Assembly (NCBI GenBank): GCA_002437725.1 | Contig: DJRF01000025.1 | Coordinates: 1 to 19,302, forward strand | Direction of reading: 5' to 3' | Length of the DNA: 19,302 bases | From: Treponema sp. UBA6367 | GTDB lineage: Bacteria > Spirochaetota > Spirochaetia > Treponematales > Treponemataceae | Part shown: positions 7,284 through 15,068 of the stretch, in pieces | Position numbering within the stretch: the stretch's first letter is position 1 | Layout of the letters: each line of letters opens with the position of its first letter | Notes under the pieces: model-generated | Told to the model about the DNA's origin: nothing | The model's input: only the letters and a program-made list of their open reading frames with translations | Databases searched by the model: none | Position numbers and translations under genes: made by a program

Positions 7284-9437
7284 TTATTCCTTCCAGTTAT
7301 AAATTTCTTTTATTAAAGAACAACAACATTCAATCCTATCAACATCTTTTGGAACTATTAATACTCCATCTTTCAATTTTTTATTTAAAATCTCAAAGTG
7401 TTTTTGATACTCGACAGTATTTGGTTTTCTAGTAATTCTCCATCCTGAACCCACAGGAAGAATTTCACAATTATTTATTGTGAGTGGTTTGCAATCATCC
7501 AAATGACCTAAGTTTTTTAAAAATTTTGTTCCTAATGTTTCTTGAATTTCCGCCGGTAAGCGTTTGTACACAGTATAGAGATAGGAATCATACCACCATC
7601 CGCGGAGAGTTTCTCCGGTTAAACAAGCCATTTTAAAATTTTCTTCCCATTGCATTAAACCTTTTTTAGATTTTCTCAGCATTTCAGGATACTTGATATA
7701 ATAGTATATATAATCATCTTTACTGGAATTATTAACTGCATTGTTAATAATACTTTCAATTGTGCTCTTCCCAAGATCCATTGTTAATCTTGTAAATGTC
7801 TTATTTATACCATCTTTTGTGTCTTTGGAAGCATCATGTAAAATTGCAGCTAGAGATTGTTCAGAATTTACATATTTCCATTTCGTATCTGAATAGTATT
7901 CTGCATAATCTCCATAAGATAGCATCGCTCTTCCAAATAGAATTGCATTTTGATTGCTATTCGGATTATTAGAAAAATATGAGATAATAGTATCGTGTAG
8001 TTCCTTTAAATTTTTGTCATTATAAGATAGGGCTGTTAGATGTCCCTTGAAAATAGCCAAATCTTCGAGTTCAAATAGTGTCTCCTTCAATTGTTTATTA
8101 TTAGAAATAAATGCAAACTTTTCTTTTTCTTCATTAATTTGATTAGTATTAAATTTTTTTACTTTAGTTAAATTATTAACATCTGAGCAAATTAGTTTTA
8201 CTTCAGTGAATAATTCATGCCAATTATTAAAGCGCAATTCATTTTCACTATTCCAAGCCAGATTTCGTATGATTCTTAATTTGTATGTATCAATAGAATT
8301 ATTTTGTATCATATTCAAGACGGCAAAGAACATAATGGAATTTTTTATGTCTGCCTTTTTTTCAGGATTTATACATAAATCAAATAAATCAATATCCTTT
8401 TGAAATAAACAAACTTTATTTGTTTCATAGTTATCAAGAGAAAAAATGGTTTTAAAAAAACCTTCTGTATTCGTATGAGTTTCAAAAAAGTTCAAGCAAT
8501 TCATAAGTAATAATGCAGAAGATTTATTCCAAGCATTAATTTTGTAAAAATCATCTTGAGTTTGTTCATTAGTGTCATTACTAAGAATGCGTTCATATAA
8601 TTCAATTAACTCAAAAAAATTTAAGAAGGCATCATCAGATTTTTCCCCATATTTTTTCCAAAAGATTTTATTTTGCCAGGAACCATCTATCTTTCTAGAA
8701 AACTCACTTCTTAAAGTAGAATCTATTTTATCTAGTTTATCTTCGAAATTTGCTTTATATATCTCAAAGTCTGTTAGAGGTCTTCCTCTTGCGTTCATCT
8801 TGATATATAAAGAATCACTCTGTTTAAATGACTTACTATTCATATCAAGAAATTGAAATGTTATAAGCTTTTTATTTGCCAATAATTCATATAGGTCCTC
8901 TTTGAAATCCAGGAATTTTTCCTGAATCTCATCAAGCATTACTAGCATTCCACTTACAGTAGGGTCATTTTTCCATATAGTTGAGAAATTCTTATTGGTT
9001 TCAATTTGCTCGCTGAGTTTTCTGTCTGTCTGAATTATTTCTTTTAAATTGGCTAAAAACAAACAGAATCGAGAAGCAGATTCTCTTGTTTTATAAGAAA
9101 ACTTGCCAAGTAGCGAAACCACATTATTTCTCTCATCTTCGTTCCCAAAAGAATGTTTTTGAATGGAATACCAATGTAAAAGAAAAAGTGTAGTCAAGCG
9201 TTGTTGGCCATCTAAAGGGATAAAATCAAGACCTTCTGTTTTGCCATAAACAAAATCCAATGTCATAGAATTATTGTTATTAAGATTATATTTTACTGAT
9301 TCAATAAAATTATCTCGTATTTTATTTGTTTTCTCATCAATTCTTCCCTGAGCATAGTCTCGTTGAATTACAGGAATTATAATATTCCATTTGTTGAGAA
9401 TTTCAATAAATGTATAAGTATTAAAGGTTTCATTCAT
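7284..9437 (-). CDS. DUF262 (GmrS-like) protein, second of a pair
   Basis: 717 residues. The DUF262 (ParB-like/GmrSD N-terminal) signature is clear: IPVIQRDYAQGR at 21-32, FIPLDGQQRLTTLFLLHW at 72-89 and IKMNARGRPLTDFEIYK at about 212-228. In GmrSD-type restriction factors this domain carries the DGQQR motif linked to nucleotide use and nuclease control. No DUF1524 HNH motif (EHI-x-x-x-N) was found in the C-terminal 450 residues, which end in a Trp/Tyr-rich region of unknown role. The ATG at 9437 is 3 bp after the stop of the gene before it. GAGGA lies about 10 nt upstream, inside that gene's last codons, so translation is probably coupled. Very AT-rich codon use suggests acquisition from outside. 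Confidence 0.85.
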   Translation of the reverse strand: MNETFNTYTFIEILNKWNIIIPVIQRDYAQGRIDEKTNKIRDNFIESVKYNLNNNNSMTLDFVYGKTEGLDFIPLDGQQRLTTLFLLHWYSIQKHSFGNEDERNNVVSLLGKFSYKTRESASRFCLFLANLKEIIQTDRKLSEQIETNKNFSTIWKNDPTVSGMLVMLDEIQEKFLDFKEDLYELLANKKLITFQFLDMNSKSFKQSDSLYIKMNARGRPLTDFEIYKANFEDKLDKIDSTLRSEFSRKIDGSWQNKIFWKKYGEKSDDAFLNFFELIELYERILSNDTNEQTQDDFYKINAWNKSSALLLMNCLNFFETHTNTEGFFKTIFSLDNYETNKVCLFQKDIDLFDLCINPEKKADIKNSIMFFAVLNMIQNNSIDTYKLRIIRNLAWNSENELRFNNWHELFTEVKLICSDVNNLTKVKKFNTNQINEEKEKFAFISNNKQLKETLFELEDLAIFKGHLTALSYNDKNLKELHDTIISYFSNNPNSNQNAILFGRAMLSYGDYAEYYSDTKWKYVNSEQSLAAILHDASKDTKDGINKTFTRLTMDLGKSTIESIINNAVNNSSKDDYIYYYIKYPEMLRKSKKGLMQWEENFKMACLTGETLRGWWYDSYLYTVYKRLPAEIQETLGTKFLKNLGHLDDCKPLTINNCEILPVGSGWRITRKPNTVEYQKHFEILNKKLKDGVLIVPKDVDRIECCCSLIKEIYNWKE

Positions 9438-9440
9438 AAC

Positions 9441-11279
9441 TTAATCTTCCTCGTTCTCAATATTTGAGACATCATTGTATTTTGGTGGAAATCCAGCTTC
9501 TGTTAGTGTATCTATAATAGATTTTCTGTATGTTTTTCTATCTTCTGTTGTCCAAAAGGAAAAGTTCTCTGCATCCGGATTATAATATTTACAAAAGACA
9601 TTTCTTGTACATATCGGAATATAAGAGCCTGACTTATCTAATTCCATCATCTTTAATCTTTTTGCAGCAAAAGTTGAAGAATTAAATGCTGAATTATCAT
9701 TTTTTCCTAATAATGCAAGATTACTTATTAAATGCATAGAATCATCATCTTTTGAATCATTTAATAATGACTCAACATCATGTGCTATCTCTCGAAATAT
9801 TTTTTCTAATCCTTTCCCATCTGTTTTAAACTTTGGTAACTCAAGTCGAATGCGACAAAGATTTTCTACACGTCTCTGCTCTTTATCAGGTTCATTTGGA
9901 AATTCTACTTTTGATAATGCTCTGAACTGGTAATCTAACCAATTAAACCAATCTTTTCTTTTTTGCAATTCTTGAGAATTTTGGGCATGAATATGTTCTA
10001 TACTCCAAACAGTTCCTTTATGCTTTGAGAAAGGATATCTTTGATTTTCTCCAGATTTATCTACCGTCATTACATTGAAAAGATTAAATATTCTATAGAG
10101 ACTGCGATTCCCTGATTCACCATTATAATGTATTTCGTCAATATTGATTGATTTAATTGTATCTGCAATTTTTTCTGTTAAAAAATCCCTAAAGCCTTTT
10201 CTATCTTTGCATTTTGAGCTTTTATAATAATCAAGGATTTCCTTTAATGACAAAATATTTTCATTGATAATGTATCCGATAAGGTGATAAAGATTTTTAT
10301 CTATATACCATTCTTGCAGAGTTTCAAAATTAATTACAATTTCTTTCCATATTTCCAAAAAATCTTTTGTTTTAGAAATGGTGTTAAAATAATCAAATGG
10401 TTTTTTGTTTTCTGGAGTAGATAACTCAAAAAGCAAGTCTATTCTTGTAGCTTTATCTATATTGGATAAAAAACTCCAGAATTCTGTATCATGAAGTTTA
10501 TGTTCAATTTAATCCCATTCTGCAGCCATTGAAATTTGCTTTAATAGCAATGTTTTTTTATTTGCTTTTTCCACTTCAAGTTTTAGTTCTTCATCTTCAA
10601 TAGGAGATAACTTCAATGTTTTTTTTATAGAATCCTCGGAAAGTAGCAGGGCTTTTATTAATTCTGAATCTGTTAATTTTATCTTACCGGCATTCAATCT
10701 GTGAAAAATATTAATCGGAGTACCGTCTGAGTCGTCTACCTTGTACCAAATAAATCTTAACTGTTGAAGAATAGTATTAAGAATGCTGCTTGCAAAACTA
10801 TTACGTAAAAGGACATTTGGTTCTTTGTTTTCAAACCATTCTGTTATTCTTTGATAAGCCTTATAAATATGAGAGAAATCAATATCATCTTGAACTTTTT
10901 CCTTTACAGGATTTTTTAAAAAAGATTCACTAGATGCTCTTCCTGCACTATCATAAATTATGGAATAAAATGTTGAATCATTTTTATATACGGTTTTATT
11001 TATATACAATAGAATTAAATATAAAGTTGTCAGTCTTTGCTGCCCATCTATAACTTCATATTCTGCGCCTTTTTTTAGGAGAACCAGTGGTTGAATACAA
11101 TAGTAATCTGTTCCATCTGTTTTATCTTTGAATTCTATAATATCATCCAGAAGTTTTTCAACTTCAATGGGAGTCCATTTGTAACCTCTTTGGTAATCAG
11201 GAATTATGAACGTAAATCCTGCAAGTTCCTTGATTGCAACTGTTTGTAATTTTTTGTTTGGATCAAAATTTTCTTCCAT
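9441..11279 (-). pseudogene. GmrSD-like DUF262-DUF1524 nuclease gene split by an in-frame stop
   Basis: The frame from ATG 11279 (GAGG 5 nt upstream) reads IPDYQRGYKW (26-35), YEVIDGQQRLTTLYL (74-88) and ends at TAA 10509-10511 after AAEWD. The same frame continues without any indel as IEHKLHDTEFWSFLSN and on through the DUF1524 domain, with the HNH-like SIEHIHAQN at about residue 425, to TAA 9441. The total is 613 codons, a normal length for DUF262-DUF1524 proteins, so one nonsense substitution (for example from AAA, CAA or GAA) explains the break. Intact relatives act as modification-dependent (type IV) restriction or phage-defence enzymes. An internal ATG at 10436 could in principle restart translation, giving two half-proteins. 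The longer frame from 11321 overlaps the channel gene and lacks a ribosome binding site. Confidence 0.8.
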
Positions 11280-11310
11280 AAGTACCTCTTCTATATGAGC
11301 AATACCGCCA

Positions 11311-12222
11311 TTATTTAGCATTATTATGCATTTTTACATTCAATTCGCAAATCTGTTTTTCAAGAAGTTCCATCTGTTTCGAAAGATTTTCTATTTCAAG
11401 TGCGGTAACGGAATTTTTTTCTAACTCCAAAAGTTCTTCATTTTTATGATTTTTATCTGTTGTTACATTTTGAATGGACTCAACAACAATTCCTGTTACA
11501 ACCTGCAGTATTGTGTAGGCAGAAATTATTCCAAAACTTACAAAATAAATCCAGGAAGCAGAAAATTCCTTTAAAATCGGGCGGGTAATGTTTCCCCAGT
11601 CGTCAAATAACATAAGCTGAAAAAGCGTGTAAAAGGCTTTTCCCAAAGAGCCAAAAGTTTCTGAAAATTCCGCGCCGAATAAATTAACACCGATAATCGC
11701 ATAAAAATAAAACGCAATCAGAAGCAGCGAAAATGTCCAGATTATGCTTGGTATTGCAAAAACAATAGCTTTTAGAATTATTTGAAGGTGCTTCAGGCTG
11801 TTTATTATTTTTAAGGTTTTTACAACTCTAAGAGTCTTCAAAGTTTTTACAAGTTTAAACGCCCTAAAAACTTTTATTCCTCGGAAAATTGAAAAATAGG
11901 GAACAGTTCCAAAAATGGAAACAAGAACAATGACTAAATCAAAAGTATTCCATTTTGAAGCTGAAAAAAAATGCTTATTATACGCAATAAATTTTAAAAC
12001 CAGTTCAATAACAAAAATCGCAAGACAAGTTTTATCAATAATATCCAGCACAGCACGAAACTGTACAGAAATATCCGGCGATGTCGCAATTCCCAAAACC
12101 ACTGAATTTAAGATAATCACAAAAATTATAAAATATTCAAAGAATGAGTCCGCTTCGCCATCCACATAAGGAAGAATTCTCTGTGGAATTGATTTTTTCT
12201 GCTCCTGCGATTTTTGCTTCAT
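11311..12222 (-). CDS. Voltage-gated cation channel (NaChBac/Cav-like, single-domain)
   Basis: 303 residues with six predicted helices: S1 about 28-46, S2 58-80, S3 91-108, S4 111-141, S5 155-178 and S6 223-248. S4 is textbook, with R114, K117, R120, K123, K126, K129, R132, K135 and K138 at every third position. The pore loop reads FQLMLFDDWGNITRPI (about 201-216). At the place of the bacterial sodium-channel filter (LESW) it has FDDW, two aspartates, reminiscent of the engineered calcium-selective CavAb filter. The tail (about 262-297) is a heptad-like coiled coil typical of tetramerising bacterial channels. It would sit in the inner membrane as a homotetramer. It follows the Cys/His-repeat gene by 14 bp and precedes the GmrSD-like gene by 31 bp, so it is probably in the same transcript. 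The ribosome binding site is weak. Confidence 0.9.
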   Translation of the reverse strand: MKQKSQEQKKSIPQRILPYVDGEADSFFEYFIIFVIILNSVVLGIATSPDISVQFRAVLDIIDKTCLAIFVIELVLKFIAYNKHFFSASKWNTFDLVIVLVSIFGTVPYFSIFRGIKVFRAFKLVKTLKTLRVVKTLKIINSLKHLQIILKAIVFAIPSIIWTFSLLLIAFYFYAIIGVNLFGAEFSETFGSLGKAFYTLFQLMLFDDWGNITRPILKEFSASWIYFVSFGIISAYTILQVVTGIVVESIQNVTTDKNHKNEELLELEKNSVTALEIENLSKQMELLEKQICELNVKMHNNAK

Positions 12223-12236
12223 TTTTTTTGCTCAGT

Positions 12237-12584
12237 TTATTTTGCAGGAAAATGTTTTCCTGTTGGAGACTTTGAACAATGATTGCTTGTCAAACTGGTC
12301 AATGACGAATATTTAGAACCGCAATATTTGCAGGTGTATTGAGACTTTTCTTCACCTTCATACGGAACATGGCGATCTCCATCAGGATTTTTTGAGCAAT
12401 GATTGCTTGTTAAACTAGACAATGATGAGTATTTACTTCCGCAATAACAGCAGTAATAGTTGCCACCGGTCTCTCCTTCAAACAATTCATGTCTTCCAGA
12501 AGAAGAACGCGAACAGTGTCCGCCTGTTAAACTTGAAACGCTAGAATACTTTGCACCGCAACATTTACAATAAAATTCCGACAT
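12237..12584 (-). CDS. Triple Cys/His-repeat (zinc-binding-like) protein
   Basis: 115 residues from ATG 12584, which has GGAGG about 8 nt upstream; a longer TTG start would swallow this ribosome binding site. The protein is three copies of one unit, each starting C-x2-CG and followed by KYSS-x2-SLT, then HC, and ending in H, for example CKYCGSKYSSLTSLT followed by SNHCSKSPTGKH. The spacing C-x2-C-x13-H-C suggests three small zinc knuckles, perhaps for protein or nucleic-acid binding. I do not know a described family. The two later repeats are closest to each other, suggesting recent internal duplication. The gene lies 30 bp after the UDG-like gene and 14 bp before the channel gene. Confidence 0.8.
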   Translation of the reverse strand: MSEFYCKCCGAKYSSVSSLTGGHCSRSSSGRHELFEGETGGNYYCCYCGSKYSSLSSLTSNHCSKNPDGDRHVPYEGEEKSQYTCKYCGSKYSSLTSLTSNHCSKSPTGKHFPAK

Positions 12585-12614
12585 AACTTTTTCCTCCAAT
12601 TTTTGGCTTCAATT

Positions 12615-13322
12615 TTAATTCAAACATTCTGATTTTATGATTTCTGCAATTTCGCTGGCATTTTCTATATCGCTATACCGGCGTCTGCAGGCAATAACTT
12701 CAACAGAAGTTCCTTCATTATTTATATATCCAATTTTGTAGTTTTCGTTGTTTCCCCACGGAGTTGACTCACACATCATGTCCGGATAACATCTTTCTTT
12801 CAGTTCCTTAAAAACCGCAAAACCTTCCGCCAAAATAAATTCTGGATTTACAATGCTAATCAACGTCTTTGTCCATTCACAAGGCTTAAAGAAACTTTCT
12901 TCGGTCAAGTTATATTTGTTTTTCAAAAGATTTAGCAATTCATAAAGAGAATCCATATCCTTTGTTGTAACATAATAGAAATTCGTTTTAAAAGAGTTTT
13001 CCAGCAAGTCCATCCGGTTCAACATTTCGTCTTTTTCGCCAAAAATATATTTCCACCCGTTTGCCAATCTATAATCTTCTGTGCTGTAGTCCATTTTTTT
13101 CATAGGCTCAACTTCGCATTTAAGTTCATTCTCTTTAGCAGCAGGCGATATTCCTGGATTTATTCCCAAAAACATAAATTTTGGATTTTTTACAATAGGG
13201 CTAAAAAAGATTTTTGCACCTTTATATAAATCACGGACTTTCTCGTCTGTTTTAGCTATTTCAACTATTTTTTTTGCAAAAGTATTTACTTCTTCTTTTA
13301 ATTTTTCCAATTTATCTTCCAT
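12615..13322 (-). CDS. Uracil-DNA-glycosylase-fold protein (Mug-like motif)
   Basis: 235 residues. FMFLGINPGISPAA (about 49-62) matches the active-site motif GINPG of Mug/TDG-type uracil-DNA glycosylases. The C-terminal half has FILAEGFAVFKEL, like the conserved glycosylase strand-helix. The classical second Mug motif (NPSGLS) is not seen; STPWGNN may occupy its place, so activity on DNA is uncertain. The ATG at 13322 is chosen because the frame upstream (to 13547) runs through strong hairpins and translates to an implausible peptide. There is no close ribosome binding site (GGAG is about 20 nt away). It is the first gene of the five-gene minus-strand run and follows a leader of almost 200 nt. 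Confidence 0.6.
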   Translation of the reverse strand: MEDKLEKLKEEVNTFAKKIVEIAKTDEKVRDLYKGAKIFFSPIVKNPKFMFLGINPGISPAAKENELKCEVEPMKKMDYSTEDYRLANGWKYIFGEKDEMLNRMDLLENSFKTNFYYVTTKDMDSLYELLNLLKNKYNLTEESFFKPCEWTKTLISIVNPEFILAEGFAVFKELKERCYPDMMCESTPWGNNENYKIGYINNEGTSVEVIACRRRYSDIENASEIAEIIKSECLN

Positions 13323-13365
13323 AAAAAAAATCCATATAAAACTCCGCGTTAGCACGTAAAACTGC

Positions 13366-13477
13366 CAAGTTTTTACAAAACTTGCGGTGAGCCACGGATG
13401 GCGAGAATCACAGTTTGTGAAAGCAACGCTTGAGCAAACTGTGATGATAAAAATTACACGGATGTAATTTTTATCAT
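13366..13477. repeat. Block of four tandem hairpins in the operon leader
   Basis: Four inverted repeats follow each other. They are CAAGTTTT-TAC-AAAACTTG (13366-13384), GCCA-CGGA-TGGC (13391-13402), ATCACAGTTTG paired with CAAACTGTGAT (13407-13445), and a perfect 14-bp stem ATGATAAAAATTAC/GTAATTTTTATCAT with loop ACGGAT (13444-13477). The third contains an inner AAGC-AAC-GCTT hairpin. Two of them share the core CACGGATG. The block lies between the promoter at 13522-13549 and the UDG-like gene, so it would be a highly structured RNA leader. It could instead be a dispersed repeat element. Confidence 0.7.
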
Positions 13478-13521
13478 GCCTCCATATAAATTCATAAAAA
13501 GTATTGCAATCAGCAAAATAA

Positions 13522-13549
13522 ATTATAGCATATTCATTGCTAACCACAA
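13522..13549 (-). promoter_or_regulatory. Extended -10 promoter for the UDG/channel/DUF262 operon
   Basis: On the minus strand TTGTGG (13544-13549), a 16-bp spacer and TGC-TATAAT (-10 at 13522-13527) form a good sigma-70-type promoter. It would produce a leader of roughly 190 nt containing the four hairpins. It lies back to back with the XRE regulator gene, whose product might control it. Confidence 0.55.
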
Positions 13550-13573
13550 GTACAGCTATTTAAAAAACTTGCT

Positions 13574-13579
13574 TACAAT
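13574..13579 (+). promoter_or_regulatory. -10 box of the XRE regulator, leaderless geometry
   Basis: TACAAT ends 7 nt before the ATG at 13587, so transcription would begin at or next to the start codon. No Shine-Dalgarno sequence is visible. Confidence 0.4.
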
Positions 13580-13586
13580 AAGTAAA

Positions 13587-13940
13587 ATGACACCAGAATT
13601 ATTGCAAAGACGCCTTTCCTTCAACTTAAAAAAGGTACGAAAAATATTGGGTTTTTCTCAAGAAAAATTAGCCGAAAAAGCTCAGATTTCTTTCCAAATG
13701 GTGAACGACATAGAAGGTTGCCGCCGCTGGCCAAGCGAAAAAACGCTCTCAAAATTGGCAAACGCTCTTCAAACTGACGTTTATACATTGTTTCTTCCTG
13801 AAAACACGAATGCACAGGCAACTCCTTTTCAAAAACAGACTATTGCCACTGATTTGCAAAAGCTTTTTGCAGAATCAGTAGAACAATATCTTGAAAAACA
13901 AGACGTTTTTTCTTTACCAAATTCATCTCAAAAAATTTAA
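13587..13940 (+). CDS. XRE-family helix-turn-helix regulator
   Basis: 117 residues from ATG 13587. Residues about 10-62 form an XRE/Cro-type HTH: NLKKVRKILGFSQEKLAEKA, then ISFQMVNDIEGCRRWPS and TLSKLANALQTDVYTLF. The tail (65-117) is Gln-rich and uncharacterised. It likely binds DNA as a dimer, perhaps as a repressor of itself or of the adjacent divergent operon. The upstream frame to 13476 passes through the operon promoter and is not believed to be coding. Neighbouring restriction-like genes make a controller role plausible but unproven. Confidence 0.85.
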   Translation: MTPELLQRRLSFNLKKVRKILGFSQEKLAEKAQISFQMVNDIEGCRRWPSEKTLSKLANALQTDVYTLFLPENTNAQATPFQKQTIATDLQKLFAESVEQYLEKQDVFSLPNSSQKI

Positions 13941-14069
13941 ACAACAGAATATTTTTCTTTCAAAGCATATTTTCATGCTGAAAAGTATAACTCGCTCACT
14001 CTATCTTAAAACGATATACTGATTTTTTTACACATATTTTTTACTCCCTCATGCAGTGATAAACTTATG

Positions 14070-14078
14070 TGCTATAAT
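14070..14078 (+). promoter_or_regulatory. Extended -10 promoter of the WYL regulator, leaderless
   Basis: TGC-TATAAT (hexamer 14073-14078) ends 6 nt before the ATG at 14085. No ribosome binding site precedes that ATG, and the in-frame ATG at 14067 lies upstream of the -10 box and so would not be transcribed. Confidence 0.5.
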
Positions 14079-14084
14079 AAAAAT

Positions 14085-15065
14085 ATGAACAAACAGACAA
14101 AAATCACTTACAGAATGATAGAAAGACTTTCAAAAATCCATGAAATGGTAAAAAGCGGGACTTTTCCAAATTCAAACGATTTTGCAAAAGAAACAGAATC
14201 TAGCGCAGCAACCATAAGCCGCGATATTGAATATATGCGAGACAGAATGAATGCTCCAATAAAATATGATTACAATCAAAAAGGCTTTTTCTACACAAAA
14301 AATTACGAACCGAATTTTCAAAATTATCTTTCAGAAAAAGATTTGAACACTCTGATTGCCGCAAAAAATCTGCTTTCACATTATAAAAACACACCGATTT
14401 ACAAAGAAGCCTGCAATCTTATAAACCTGATTTCGGAATCTTCTATAAATAAAAACACTGCATTAATAGACCGAATTGCAGTTGCCCCAACCGAAGAAGT
14501 TGCAATAAACCAAAATTTATGGAATGTCATTCAAGACGCATTGAACAGAAATCTTATTCTAAAATTTGATTACACAAATCGTTGGGGAAAACAAACCGAA
14601 CAAAGAAAAGTCCATCCTTACCAGATTGTTTTGGATAACGGAATTTGCTACCTTTTTGGATTTGATGAACTGCGAAATGAAGAGCGGATTTTTTCACTTG
14701 CAAGAATGAAAAACATGACACTAACTGAACAAAAATTTGATTTGCCAAAAGATTTTGAATTCAACAACCGGCTTGGAAATTCAAATTTCGGCGGATTTTT
14801 CAGCAGCAAAAAAGAACACTACAAAATCGAATTTTATGGAGAAGCCCGGACAATTATAAAAGAGCGAAAATGGGCAGAAAATCAGACTTTCAAAGAAAGC
14901 AAATACAAAACTACAATTGAATTTGAAAGCACACAATCACTTAAAATAAAAAGCTGGGTTCTTTCAAACGGATGCAAAGCTCGTCCAATAAAACCAGATT
15001 GGCTTTTTGAAGAATGGAAGCAAAATGTCCTGAAAATGAACAGAATGTTGAACTGGCCACTTTAA
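14085..15065 (+). CDS. HTH-WYL domain transcriptional regulator
   Basis: 326 residues. The N-terminal winged HTH (about 1-65) includes FAKETESSAATISRDIEYMR, typical of DeoR/WYL regulators. The WYL-type sensor domain (about 135-215) contains KFDYTNRWGKQTEQRKVHPY and a strand ICYLFGFDELRNEER in place of the WYL tripeptide. The C-terminal WCX-like part ends in KPDWLFEEWKQNVLKM. WYL proteins often sense nucleotides or nucleic acids and commonly regulate DNA-damage or phage-defence loci. It ends 3 bp from the stop of the convergent pseudouridine synthase gene. The ATG at 14085 is chosen from the position of the -10 box. Confidence 0.85.
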   Translation: MNKQTKITYRMIERLSKIHEMVKSGTFPNSNDFAKETESSAATISRDIEYMRDRMNAPIKYDYNQKGFFYTKNYEPNFQNYLSEKDLNTLIAAKNLLSHYKNTPIYKEACNLINLISESSINKNTALIDRIAVAPTEEVAINQNLWNVIQDALNRNLILKFDYTNRWGKQTEQRKVHPYQIVLDNGICYLFGFDELRNEERIFSLARMKNMTLTEQKFDLPKDFEFNNRLGNSNFGGFFSSKKEHYKIEFYGEARTIIKERKWAENQTFKESKYKTTIEFESTQSLKIKSWVLSNGCKARPIKPDWLFEEWKQNVLKMNRMLNWPL

Positions 15066-15068
15066 TTT

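Noticed and set aside
10509..10511. Programmed stop-codon read-through or a recoded TAA
   Set aside because: No special context or structure was seen, and other genes in the window end normally at TAA; a simple nonsense mutation is the simpler reading.
13348..13544. Possible integron attC site (GTTAGCA and TGCTAAC heptamers)
   Set aside because: In an attC the RYYYAAC heptamer precedes the GTTRRRY heptamer; here the order is reversed on both strands, GTTAGCA fits the core consensus imperfectly, and no integrase gene is in the window.
12615..13547. Longer UDG-like protein starting at 13547
   Set aside because: The extra 75 residues are read through promoter and hairpin DNA and give a hydrophobic, unconvincing sequence; the start would also lie upstream of the probable transcription start.
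13967..14025. Terminator after the XRE gene (AGCAT/ATGCT and AGTATA/TATACT repeats)
   Set aside because: Stems are short and AT-rich and no T run follows at the right place.
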